The notes beneath the pieces were generated by a model. The model saw only the letters and a program-made list of their open reading frames with translations, was not told the DNA's origin and did not search any database. A stretch of DNA of 31,736 nucleotides. Source: a virus. The position numbers and the translations under genes are program-made. This document shows positions 6,194-12,388 of this stretch, one piece after another; the first letter of the stretch is position 1; the number at the start of each line of letters is the position of its first letter. The stretch lies in IMG/VR virus record IMGVR_UViG_3300042402_000301, positions 1 to 31,736 of that record; one strand, written 5' to 3'.

Positions 6194-6822
6194 AATGGCA
6201 CCCATCAGAGATCGGAAAGATCATGACAAACGCAAGGGCTAAAGGAGAGGTCCTGAGCGAAACGGCAAAGAGTCATATCAGATCCATAGCTAAGCAGAAT
6301 TTCTACGGATACACTGTGGATCTCAACAGCAAGTACATCACCAAGGGCAAAGAGCAGGAGCAGGATTCTATTGATCTGCTCAATGCTGTAAGGTTTACAA
6401 GCTACAAAAAGAACACTACCAGGATTGAAACAGATCTGTTTACAGGTGAATGTGATATTCTCCTTGATGATCTGATCATCGATATCAAAACATCATGGTC
6501 TCTGGAGACTTTTCCTGCAACTTCTGAGGAAGGCTATGAGGCAGGATATGAATACCAAGGCAGAGCATACATGCATATCTACGATAGGCCATATTTTGAG
6601 CTGATCTATTGCATGGTATCAACGGATCCAACAGGTGATCATAACTTGCTTTCTCCATGGGATAACTTATCACTGCACCGGGTAGATCATATTGATCCTT
6701 CAAAGCGCATCACAGTGCTGAGATTCGAGAGAGATTTTGAGATCGAGCAGCAGATGATTGAGAAACTCAGACATGCTTCAGAGTATTATTCACAGTATTA
6801 TTCACAACTCCAGGCGAAATGA
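6190..6822 (+). CDS. PD-(D/E)XK recombination exonuclease
   Basis: The product has 210 residues. The catalytic core reads GECDILLDDLIIDIKTSWS (about residues 87-105), with Asp in 'CDI' and the Asp-x-Lys of 'IDIKTS' as metal and catalytic residues, and a downstream YEYQGRAYMHIY (about 122-133) that matches the Gln-containing helix of lambda-exonuclease/YqaJ or Cas4-like nucleases. It presumably resects double-stranded DNA to make the single strands that the ERF protein anneals. It starts in an ATGA overlap with the ERF gene and ends in one with the next gene. The length is close to lambda exonuclease (226). The exact subfamily is uncertain. Confidence 0.75.
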   Translation: MKWHPSEIGKIMTNARAKGEVLSETAKSHIRSIAKQNFYGYTVDLNSKYITKGKEQEQDSIDLLNAVRFTSYKKNTTRIETDLFTGECDILLDDLIIDIKTSWSLETFPATSEEGYEAGYEYQGRAYMHIYDRPYFELIYCMVSTDPTGDHNLLSPWDNLSLHRVDHIDPSKRITVLRFERDFEIEQQMIEKLRHASEYYSQYYSQLQAK

Positions 6823-7034
6823 AACAGACAGCAGTAGAATGGTTAGCTGAACAGATTACCACCGTTAAGTGGAGAATGTCAGATGTAACCGATAGAAACT
6901 CAATCATTGAACAAGCCAAAGAAATGGAGATGAAACAGATAATGGATGCTTATATCAAAGGACATATTGAGTCTTCATGGGGTAGATTTGCTGATTCAGA
7001 ACAATACTATAACAAAACCTATAAATCAGAATAA
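6819..7034 (+). CDS. Small helical phage protein
   Basis: The 71-residue product begins MKQTAVEWLAEQI and contains IIEQAKEMEMKQIMDAYIKG (about residues 29-48). This 'TAVEWLxEQ ... QAKEMEKxQIxDAY' pattern recurs in many Bacteroidota and other phage genomes as a small protein of unknown function. Both halves are predicted to be helical. The gene is coupled to the exonuclease by an ATGA overlap, and the next ORF starts two bases after its end. A role linked to recombination is possible from position only. Confidence 0.75.
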   Translation: MKQTAVEWLAEQITTVKWRMSDVTDRNSIIEQAKEMEMKQIMDAYIKGHIESSWGRFADSEQYYNKTYKSE

Positions 7035-7035
7035 A

Positions 7036-7230
7036 ATGAATCACAGACAGATCGAACTATACAATCCTGATCAGAATCTTTATTATTGGCAGATTTCATT
7101 TTTACAATTTTCATATGTACCTTTGACAAATGAGGAGTATCATGAGGCTGCTAAATCATTGGAGGATAAGATGCAAGAGATTGAGCTTCGGAGAACTCAT
7201 TTGGATAGTAATAATAAACAGAATAAATAG
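7036..7230 (+). CDS. 64-residue hypothetical protein
   Basis: The ATG follows the preceding TAA by one base, and the stop codon directly abuts the SSB-like gene's ATG. The product has an aromatic N-terminal half (LYNPDQNLYYWQISFLQFSY) and a charged helical C-terminal half (about residues 36-55, EYHEAAKSLEDKMQEIELRR). I recognise no family. The start is chosen over an upstream in-frame codon at 6946 because that extension would run through most of the preceding gene. Its tight packing between two better-supported genes is the main evidence. Confidence 0.6.
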   Translation: MNHRQIELYNPDQNLYYWQISFLQFSYVPLTNEEYHEAAKSLEDKMQEIELRRTHLDSNNKQNK

Positions 7231-7482
7231 ATGGAAACAAAAGTAAACAGCGGAGCAATCTTTAAGAATGACAAGAAGACTGCCGAGAATCAACCAGACT
7301 ACAGAGGGAAGATCAATGTAGATGGCAAAATGTGGGAGATCTCACTATGGGTAAAAGAAGGACAGCAAGCAGGAAAGTATTTCAGCGCATCCATCAAAGA
7401 GCCATGGGTGAAACCTGAGGAGCCTGTACAAACAGCAAAGATCACATCAGTAGAAGATGAAGACGATGATCTCCCATTCTGA
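7231..7482 (+). CDS. DUF736-like protein with SSB-type acidic tip
   Basis: The product has 83 residues. GAIFKNDKKTAENQPDYRGK followed by a strand pattern 'KMWEISLWVKEGQQAGKYFSASIKEPW' resembles the small DUF736-type beta-barrel proteins found near recombination genes. The C-terminus ends EDEDDDLPF, nearly identical to the DDDIPF tip by which bacterial single-strand DNA-binding proteins recruit replication and repair partners. I infer a phage single-strand DNA-binding protein working with the ERF/exonuclease pair and the primase-helicase. At 83 residues it is much shorter than E. coli SSB (178), so the fold would be a minimal barrel. The next gene overlaps its end. Confidence 0.7.
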   Translation: METKVNSGAIFKNDKKTAENQPDYRGKINVDGKMWEISLWVKEGQQAGKYFSASIKEPWVKPEEPVQTAKITSVEDEDDDLPF

Positions 7483-7666
7483 ATTAAGCGATAAGCTGAG
7501 GGCCTCTCTACAGGAGAAGCTCTCGGCTCGCTACAAGATCAGACATCTGAGCGAGGATTCAGGACTGCCCTATCATCAACTATACAGATTCATGCGAGGC
7601 AAGCAAGTATCTGAGTCATTCATAAATCATGCTTGGTACTATTGTCACAATGTTCTGGGAGCATGA
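7466..7666 (+). CDS. Small HTH protein
   Basis: The 66-residue product from ATG 7466 (an in-frame ATG at 7457 is possible) has a Cro-like helix-turn-helix look: YKIRHLSEDSGLPYHQLYRF followed by MRGKQVSESFINHAWYY. The pattern 'lSedSGlpyhqLyRfmrGkq' fits helices 2 and 3 of small phage repressors and regulators. It overlaps the SSB-like gene by 17 bases and the sigma-like gene by 17 bases. It may regulate the phage early-to-late switch together with the next gene; no operator can be assigned to it. Confidence 0.6.
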   Translation: MISHSELSDKLRASLQEKLSARYKIRHLSEDSGLPYHQLYRFMRGKQVSESFINHAWYYCHNVLGA

Positions 7667-8150
7667 AGCATACAAGATCGCCAAAAAGATCACTAACGGC
7701 TCCGAACTATACAAGGACCTTGTCGGCCATATCTACCTATTGCTGTACGACAGGAACATACCTGAGGAGGATCTCCCAAGAACATTTGCAAGATTCGCGT
7801 ACAATCAGTACAAATGGCCCGGCAGTGACTGGAATAAGCAGTTCAACACAATGGCCCACATGGTATCCCTTGACTATGACATACCCCTGCAAGGTGACGA
7901 TGACAATGAAGAGGAGGAGTATCAAAAATACCTGAGGGAGTACATGGAAAGAGATTGCAGCGATGATCAGGAGCTATTCATCAAGGAGGTAACAAGGATG
8001 CATCTATATGGCATGACATTCAGAGACATCAAAGCACAGACAGGACTATCACTCAGAGTCATTCATTCAGCAATCAAACAATTCAAATATGAGCTATATT
8101 GCAATCATCCTCATCTCGTTGGGGTTAGCCAGGGCAGTCCAGACTTTTGA
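7650..8150 (+). CDS. Sigma-70-like transcription factor (putative)
   Basis: The 166-residue product has a two-part layout like small sigma factors. Residues 7-45 (AYKIAKKITNGSELYKDLVG, then HIYLLLYDRNI) resemble the region-2 helices, ending with RTFARFAYNQYKW. An acidic linker follows (DDDNEEEEY, near 86-94), and a C-terminal HTH (about 122-148) reads MTFRDIKAQTGLSLRVIHSA, like region 4. Similar proteins occur in many Bacteroidota phages and could direct host RNA polymerase to phage promoters. Start ATG 7650 is preferred; 7629 is also in frame. The overlap with the next gene is 62 bases. Some other HTH regulator is the alternative. Confidence 0.55.
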   Translation: MFWEHEAYKIAKKITNGSELYKDLVGHIYLLLYDRNIPEEDLPRTFARFAYNQYKWPGSDWNKQFNTMAHMVSLDYDIPLQGDDDNEEEEYQKYLREYMERDCSDDQELFIKEVTRMHLYGMTFRDIKAQTGLSLRVIHSAIKQFKYELYCNHPHLVGVSQGSPDF

Positions 8151-8304
8151 TCTGCCCGATATCAAACCATTAAACTGTCAGAGCTGCCTATCATTTTGGA
8201 ATTCTGTGATCATCTTCGCACTGATCGAATGGCAGCTGATAGGACTATCATTCATCACCTATTTACTATCTGATCTGATAATGACATGGGAGAGCAAGAG
8301 ATAA
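8089..8304 (+). CDS. Small membrane protein with CxxC
   Basis: The product has 71 residues. The first hydrophobic helix (about residues 3-15) is followed by a CQSC motif in LNCQSCLSFWNSVIIFALIE and then a second and third hydrophobic stretch up to about residue 64. The 'NC.sClSFW' signature recurs in small membrane proteins of gut and Bacteroidota phages, but no function is known to me. Its 5' part overlaps the sigma-like gene by 62 bases, which is long, yet the strong hydrophobic pattern and Cys motif argue for a real gene. The next small gene starts inside its end. Confidence 0.6.
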   Translation: MSYIAIILISLGLARAVQTFDLPDIKPLNCQSCLSFWNSVIIFALIEWQLIGLSFITYLLSDLIMTWESKR

Positions 8305-8456
8305 AAAAAGAAGAGCGAATCATGAGCGACAAAGACATGTACTTTGCCATGATAGGAGCTATACTGATCCAGGAGCTGAGTGCAAGTAGAGAGCTGCGCA
8401 GAAAGATCTCAGGCACCATGCTTGAAAAGAAACTAAAAAACATATTAAAGAGATGA
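8286..8456 (+). CDS. 56-residue hypothetical protein
   Basis: ATG 8286 lies within the last codons of the membrane-protein gene, and the TGA at 8454-8456 overlaps the following ATG 8453. The product has a charged N-terminus (MGEQEIKKEERIMSDKD), a hydrophobic middle helix (MYFAMIGAILIQELSA) and a Lys/Arg-rich C-terminus (residues 34-56). It could be a peripheral membrane or DNA-binding helix. The overlap on both sides follows the pattern of this operon. No family is recognised. Confidence 0.55.
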   Translation: MGEQEIKKEERIMSDKDMYFAMIGAILIQELSASRELRRKISGTMLEKKLKNILKR

Positions 8457-8806
8457 TATCTGAAGACTTAAAACAGCAAGCTATACGCTATCAGAAGAGC
8501 AGATCTTTTGCTCTGAATAATGTTCTCAAGGATGAGCTTGCCATATGGCTTAAGGCATACAAGGGAACGACTCTTAACAAGGGGTGCGGTACATGTGTGC
8601 GCAATGCGATGAATGATCTGACCTATTGGATGCAGACTGAGAAAGCTCAGGAGGTAAAACCTGCAAAGATTCAATTCATAGGAGTCAAACAGTACAGCTA
8701 CCAATCCATGAGCTACAATGATCTCAAGGCATTAGCTCAGGAGAGAGGCCTGAAGATGGGCCAAGCTCCAAAGAAAGCAGACCTAATCAAAGCACTCGAA
8801 TCATGA
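8453..8806 (+). CDS. Protein with C-terminal HeH/SAP-like helix-extension-helix
   Basis: The product has 117 residues. The N-terminal part (about 1-65) is helical with a CGTC motif (KGCGTCVRNAMNDLTYWMQT). The C-terminal 35 residues read YNDLKALAQERGLKMGQAPK then KADLIKALES, the helix-extended-loop-helix of HeH/SAP/LEM-like modules ('l..lA.e.gi......tKa.LI..l'), which often bind DNA or proteins. Similar modules appear at the ends of phage structural or termination factors. The gene begins in an ATGA overlap and ends in one with the glycosyltransferase gene, so it links the replication operon to the sugar cassette. Confidence 0.65.
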   Translation: MISEDLKQQAIRYQKSRSFALNNVLKDELAIWLKAYKGTTLNKGCGTCVRNAMNDLTYWMQTEKAQEVKPAKIQFIGVKQYSYQSMSYNDLKALAQERGLKMGQAPKKADLIKALES

Positions 8807-9522
8807 TAGTAGCTCCTATTCCGGTACATGGCAGAAGGCCATTACTCAAGTACACAATCTCAAGGTTACAGAAAGCAGGAGTACAGGTGATCTGTATGGG
8901 CCATGATACTGATGATCAGGATCTGGCACTATCCTTGGGAGCTGAATGGATAAACATCAGCAATGATCCTCTTGGTTCCAAGTGGAATGCAGGATTCATG
9001 GCAGCTCGTAAGTACGAACCTACAGGTGTGTTATTCGTTGGATCCTCAGACTGGGTGTCTGATAACTACATCACAGAGGCTGAGCGTATGCTCCCTGAGT
9101 ATGACATGCTCGGAAAGCTCGGATGTCATTTCACAGATCTTGGACCAAGCAATATCCGTACAGTGAACTGGTTCGGGTACGGCAAAGGATCAAGAAGCTA
9201 TGAGCCTATCGGAATTGGAAGAGTGCTATCAACAAGGCTCCTAAACAAAATGAACTGGCAGCCATTCGACAAGAGACTCAACTCAGGCCTTGACTGGTCC
9301 ATGTGGCTGAAGACTCTCTCACTCGATGCCTCAATAGGAATCTTTGAAGATCCGGATCTCAAGCTGCTAAGCATCTCAACACATGCATGGGGAAACAAGC
9401 ATAAATTCACAGATCACTGGACAGGATCACTCAAGGGATCATCAGAGAAGCTCGGTGATCAACAAGAGCTTGATCTATTCGAGTCATTCCCTGAGATCTA
9501 TCTACTACATGAGGAGCTATGA
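8803..9522 (+). CDS. GT-A-type glycosyltransferase (family 2-like)
   Basis: The product has 239 residues. It opens IVAPIPVHGRRPLLKYTISR, the 'vP..n..l...i.Sl' start of a GT-A Rossmann-like fold, followed by a nucleotide-binding pattern and the DxD-like GSSDWVSDNYI (about residues 80-90), where Asp83 sits at the metal/nucleotide-sugar position. A downstream FDKRLNSGLDWSMWLKTLS (about 158-176) corresponds to the acceptor-side 'ED.dl..R' segment of family-2 enzymes. It should move a sugar from a nucleotide donor to an unknown acceptor. Translation is coupled on both sides (ATGA), and the two following genes are also sugar-related, so the set likely acts on one glycan. Confidence 0.75.
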   Translation: MIVAPIPVHGRRPLLKYTISRLQKAGVQVICMGHDTDDQDLALSLGAEWINISNDPLGSKWNAGFMAARKYEPTGVLFVGSSDWVSDNYITEAERMLPEYDMLGKLGCHFTDLGPSNIRTVNWFGYGKGSRSYEPIGIGRVLSTRLLNKMNWQPFDKRLNSGLDWSMWLKTLSLDASIGIFEDPDLKLLSISTHAWGNKHKFTDHWTGSLKGSSEKLGDQQELDLFESFPEIYLLHEEL

Positions 9523-10247
9523 AGCAGGCATGGATATCTGAATCACTCGAAGGACTTGACCAGGATCTGATCCGTAAATACAATCTCAGAGACTACACTG
9601 ATGACTCTGAGGTACTCGGTGTCTTTGGCATGTATAGAGAGGAGGACTTTCAGAAGCTCATTGATCACAAAGGTGACTGCATTGTAGTATGGTTCGGATC
9701 CGATGCAAAGGATCTGCCAAGCGTATGGATAGCAGAGCTGAGCAAGCATATGCATGTTGCTATCAGCAATCACGTTCAGAACTCACTATCAGCAAGAGGA
9801 CTCAGGAGCATATACCTTCCTATCAATGCTACCATACCAGATGAATGGCCATACACAAAGCGAGGAGACAAGATCTATTGGTACTACAATGAAGGATGCC
9901 CGGAGTTTTATGGATCTGAATATATCGCAGAGATTGAGAAGCTCATCAAGATACCGATCATAAAGGCGCAATACGATACATTCACCAGGGCGCAGCTGTA
10001 CGATGTATACTCTCAATGCTTTCTGAATCTCAGACTCACTCCTCATGATGGATGCCCGAACACTAATCTACAGATGGGCCTCATGGGTAGAAAATCAGTA
10101 TACAACGGTGATCTGCCTCACTCCATAGGATGGACTGATGTGGATGATATCTGTGATGCTATCATAACCGAATACTCAAACAGGCACAAACCTGACAGCG
10201 TATCAAAAGACTTTTTTAACTTCGTTAACTTAATACAATCCAAATGA
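9519..10247 (+). CDS. GT-B-type glycosyltransferase
   Basis: The product has 242 residues. The first half contains VLGVFGMYREEDFQKLIDHK and CIVVWFGSDAKDL (about residues 55-67), as in glycan-transferring GT-B proteins. The C-terminal half has FLNLRLTPHDGCPNTNLQMG (about 168-187) then GRKSVYNGDLPHSIGWTDVDDI, matching the donor-binding pattern of family-4-like enzymes ('l.l.ph.g.g....EAm..G.pvi.......'), although the usual Glu is replaced by Leu-Gln. It is shorter than a full GT-B enzyme (about 350-400), so it may be a compact or single-donor-domain variant. ATGA overlaps on both sides place it firmly in the sugar cassette. Confidence 0.7.
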   Translation: MKQAWISESLEGLDQDLIRKYNLRDYTDDSEVLGVFGMYREEDFQKLIDHKGDCIVVWFGSDAKDLPSVWIAELSKHMHVAISNHVQNSLSARGLRSIYLPINATIPDEWPYTKRGDKIYWYYNEGCPEFYGSEYIAEIEKLIKIPIIKAQYDTFTRAQLYDVYSQCFLNLRLTPHDGCPNTNLQMGLMGRKSVYNGDLPHSIGWTDVDDICDAIITEYSNRHKPDSVSKDFFNFVNLIQSK

Positions 10248-11311
10248 AAGAATGCCCAAGATGTCTTTTCACTGAAGACATAGCCAAGATATCAGAGAAG
10301 CAGTGCGAGTACTGTGATCTGCACGATGACCTACAATCCAAGGCAAGGCCAGAGGATCTCAATACTGAACTGCAAAAGATCCGCATGGCAGGAGATGGAA
10401 AGAAATACGATTGCATCATGGGGATCTCCGGAGGACTCGACAGCTCAACACTTCTATACACTGCTGTGCGTTACTGGGGACTCAAGCCTCTTGTGATTCA
10501 CTTCGATAATAACTGGAATGCTCCAGAGGCAATCCATAACATGACCATGCTGATCAGAAAGCTCAATGTGGATGCTATCGTCTACCATGTCAACAAGCAG
10601 GAATACGATAAGCTGAACGAATCATTCCTTTATGCAGGTGTGCCAGATGCTGATATCCCCAACGATATCGCAATGACCAAGCTGATGTACGATACTGCTC
10701 ACAAATACAAGATCAAGTACATCCTCAATGGCCATGACTTCCGCACTGAAGGATCAACTCCAAAGGGATGGACCTATATGGATGCCAAGTACATTCAATC
10801 GGTATACTTCAGCTACACAGGCAAGGCACTCAAGAACTATCCTCTATTCACATTCTGGGATCAGATATTCTATGCCATCAAAGGGATCAAGAACATCAGA
10901 CCATTCCACTATGGATTTGACAGAGAAACCATGGAGACTGAAATGAAGAAACTAATCCAATGGCAGGACTATGGTGGCAAGCATTGTGAGAATGTGTACA
11001 CTGAGTTTGTTGGTTCCTGGCTTCTGCCTACCAAGTTTGGCATTGATAAACGAATCGTTTACCTATCTGCTCAGGTCAGATCCGGAAAGATAACCAAGGC
11101 ACAGGCCAGAGAATACCTTGCCAACAAAGCTGAGTTCGACATGTCAAAGCTCGGTAATATTGAGGACAAATCAATGAGCCTGGTGAACATCCGCAAAGGG
11201 GACAGAGCAAACTATGCCCGATATAATTTCAAGGCATACAGACCTTTGATATGGATCCTTGCCAAGCTCAATGTGGTTCCCTATACGTTTTATGTTAAAT
11301 ACTGTAAGTGA
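10244..11311 (+). CDS. N-acetyl sugar amidotransferase-like PP-loop protein (WbpG/PseA-like)
   Basis: The product has 355 residues. A zinc-ribbon-like start (Cys4, Cys7, Cys21, Cys24; ECPRCLFT and QCEYC) is followed by the ATP-pyrophosphatase PP-loop SGGLDSS (62-68) and a distal GHDFRTEGSTPKGW (about 163-176). This matches WbpG-type N-acetyl sugar amidotransferases (usually about 375 residues), which convert a sugar acetamido group to acetamidino in O-antigen or flagellin sugars. Cellular versions use HisH/HisF-like partners to supply ammonia; none is in the window, so it may use host partners or free ammonia, or have another substrate. It starts in an ATGA overlap with a glycosyltransferase gene. 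Confidence 0.75.
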   Translation: MKECPRCLFTEDIAKISEKQCEYCDLHDDLQSKARPEDLNTELQKIRMAGDGKKYDCIMGISGGLDSSTLLYTAVRYWGLKPLVIHFDNNWNAPEAIHNMTMLIRKLNVDAIVYHVNKQEYDKLNESFLYAGVPDADIPNDIAMTKLMYDTAHKYKIKYILNGHDFRTEGSTPKGWTYMDAKYIQSVYFSYTGKALKNYPLFTFWDQIFYAIKGIKNIRPFHYGFDRETMETEMKKLIQWQDYGGKHCENVYTEFVGSWLLPTKFGIDKRIVYLSAQVRSGKITKAQAREYLANKAEFDMSKLGNIEDKSMSLVNIRKGDRANYARYNFKAYRPLIWILAKLNVVPYTFYVKYCK

Positions 11312-11763
11312 TGCCAATACCGAAACCAAGACCAGGAGAGAATGAGAATGAGTTCGTGCAGAGATGCATGGCTGATGATAAGATGAGAGATGAGTATCCA
11401 TCAACTCAGAGATACCCGGTATGCAAAGCATCATGGGATCGAGCAAAGCATGAATTTCAGGATGCATACAATGACTATCCGGATGCTGTAGTGAATAACG
11501 CAAAGCGAGGCATTGAACTCAATGAGAAAGTCAACAATAAATGCGCTACTCAGGTAGGCAAAGTGAGAGCGCAACAGCTTGCCAATCGTGAGAAGGTATC
11601 CATTGAGACAATCAAAAGGATGTTTAACTACCTTTCAAGAGCTGAGGTGTACTATGACAATGGAACTCCAGAGGATTGTGGGTACATCTCATACCTACTA
11701 TGGGGAGGTAAAGCAGCCAAGGAATGGGCACAATCAAAGATCAATGAGTTCAATAGTAAATAA
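11311..11763 (+). CDS. Two-part phage protein with RCM cysteine motif and LLWGG motif
   Basis: The 150-residue product starts at ATG 11311, sharing one base with the preceding TGA (a GTG one codon earlier is possible). The first part, PIPKPRPGENENEFVQRCMA followed by YPVCKASWDRA, matches a short Cys-containing motif common in phage proteins ('ipkP..gE...eFi.RCm.......qR.avC...w'). The second part has QQLANREKVSIETIKRMFNY and then EDCGYISYLLWGGKAAKEWA, a helical domain that also recurs in phages, often fused to head or portal-associated proteins. Its role is unknown. It lies after the sugar genes and just before the terminase, so it may belong to either group. Confidence 0.65.
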   Translation: MPIPKPRPGENENEFVQRCMADDKMRDEYPSTQRYPVCKASWDRAKHEFQDAYNDYPDAVVNNAKRGIELNEKVNNKCATQVGKVRAQQLANREKVSIETIKRMFNYLSRAEVYYDNGTPEDCGYISYLLWGGKAAKEWAQSKINEFNSK

Positions 11764-11790
11764 TATAATATAATATAATATAATATATAT
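11761..11790 (+). repeat. (TAATA)5 microsatellite in front of the small terminase gene
   Basis: Five exact copies of TAATA (11761-11785) are followed by TATAT, giving a 30-base A/T-only block that includes the stop codon of the preceding gene. The following 45 bases contain TGGAA/TTCCA (11799-11803/11809-11813) and the 8-base palindrome TAGGCCTA (11824-11831) that overlaps the terminase start codon. It could be a bendable or easily melted site for packaging; nothing proves this. Confidence 0.6.
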
Positions 11791-11830
11791 ATTAAAAGTG
11801 GAACAGAATTCCATAATATAGGTTAGGCCT

Positions 11831-12232
11831 ATGGCAAACAAGCACAGAAATATCGACGAAGAGGAGCTCAGAACACTGGCATGGAAATACATTGACGAGT
11901 GTGAGAATGCTACCAAAGAGATAGCTACCAACAGCGGAGTCAAAGAAATTAAAGAAAGAGTACTTCCAGATGTAAGACACTTTCTACGCATTTGGCTCAG
12001 ACGAAACAATTTTGAGTTCTATCAGAAGAGCCAATGGTACAGAGCTATTGACAATCCTAATCATCCATTAGGGGACACAATAAAAAATATTGATGATGAT
12101 TTCAAAGCTCTTGCCATCCATATCGTAGGCAATGAGGGTAAAGGAATCTTCTACGGAAAGAACTTCCTTGGGATGAATGACAGGCAACAGATCGAACAAA
12201 AGAATGTTGACAAGTTTGATTTTGAGGAATAA
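11831..12232 (+). CDS. Terminase small subunit
   Basis: The product has 133 residues. The segment FLRIWLRRNNFEFYQKSQWY (about 51-70) followed by IDNPNHPLGDTIKNIDDDFK and a C-terminal IVGNEGKGIFYGKNFLGMND is a hallmark set seen in small terminase subunits of Bacteroidota phages. The protein would recognise the packaging site and hand DNA to the large subunit, encoded next. The N-terminal half is helical and acidic. The gene is preceded by an A/T repeat rather than a clear promoter, and followed by a terminator, which is unusual between two terminase genes. Confidence 0.8.
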   Translation: MANKHRNIDEEELRTLAWKYIDECENATKEIATNSGVKEIKERVLPDVRHFLRIWLRRNNFEFYQKSQWYRAIDNPNHPLGDTIKNIDDDFKALAIHIVGNEGKGIFYGKNFLGMNDRQQIEQKNVDKFDFEE

Positions 12233-12281
12233 TTAATATATTTGAATCCAGGATAGGAATGGAAGTAGTTAGGTAGTGAGG

Positions 12282-12312
12282 CCGGGTGATTTTTTCACTC
12301 GGTTTCTTTTTT
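12282..12312 (+). terminator. Intrinsic terminator between terminase genes
   Basis: CCGGGTGA (12282-12289) pairs with TCACTCGG (12295-12302) over eight base pairs with one G-U, around a five-T loop, and runs into TTTCTTTTTTT. It separates the early/sugar/small-terminase transcript from the late operon. Confidence 0.8.
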
Positions 12313-12320
12313 TATATTTG
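12313..12320 (+). promoter_or_regulatory. Late-operon promoter (-7 element)
   Basis: TATATTTG matches TAnnTTTG exactly and immediately follows the terminator T-tract. The -33 region falls inside the terminator hairpin and has no clear TTTG. Transcription from near 12327 would give a leader of about 60 bases for the large terminase gene. Confidence 0.6.
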
Positions 12321-12362
12321 CTTCAGTTTTATTTCATAAGTAGACATGTAGGTATCCGGGTG

Positions 12363-12378
12363 GCGCAGCGCACTGCGC
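12363..12378 (+). other. GC-rich hairpin in the large-terminase leader
   Basis: GCGCAG (12363-12368) and CTGCGC (12373-12378) form a perfect six-pair stem with a CGCA loop, ten bases before ATG 12389, in otherwise A/T-rich sequence. It has no T-tract, so it is not a terminator. It could control translation or stability, or be part of a packaging site. Confidence 0.55.
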
Positions 12379-12388
12379 TATATTTTAA

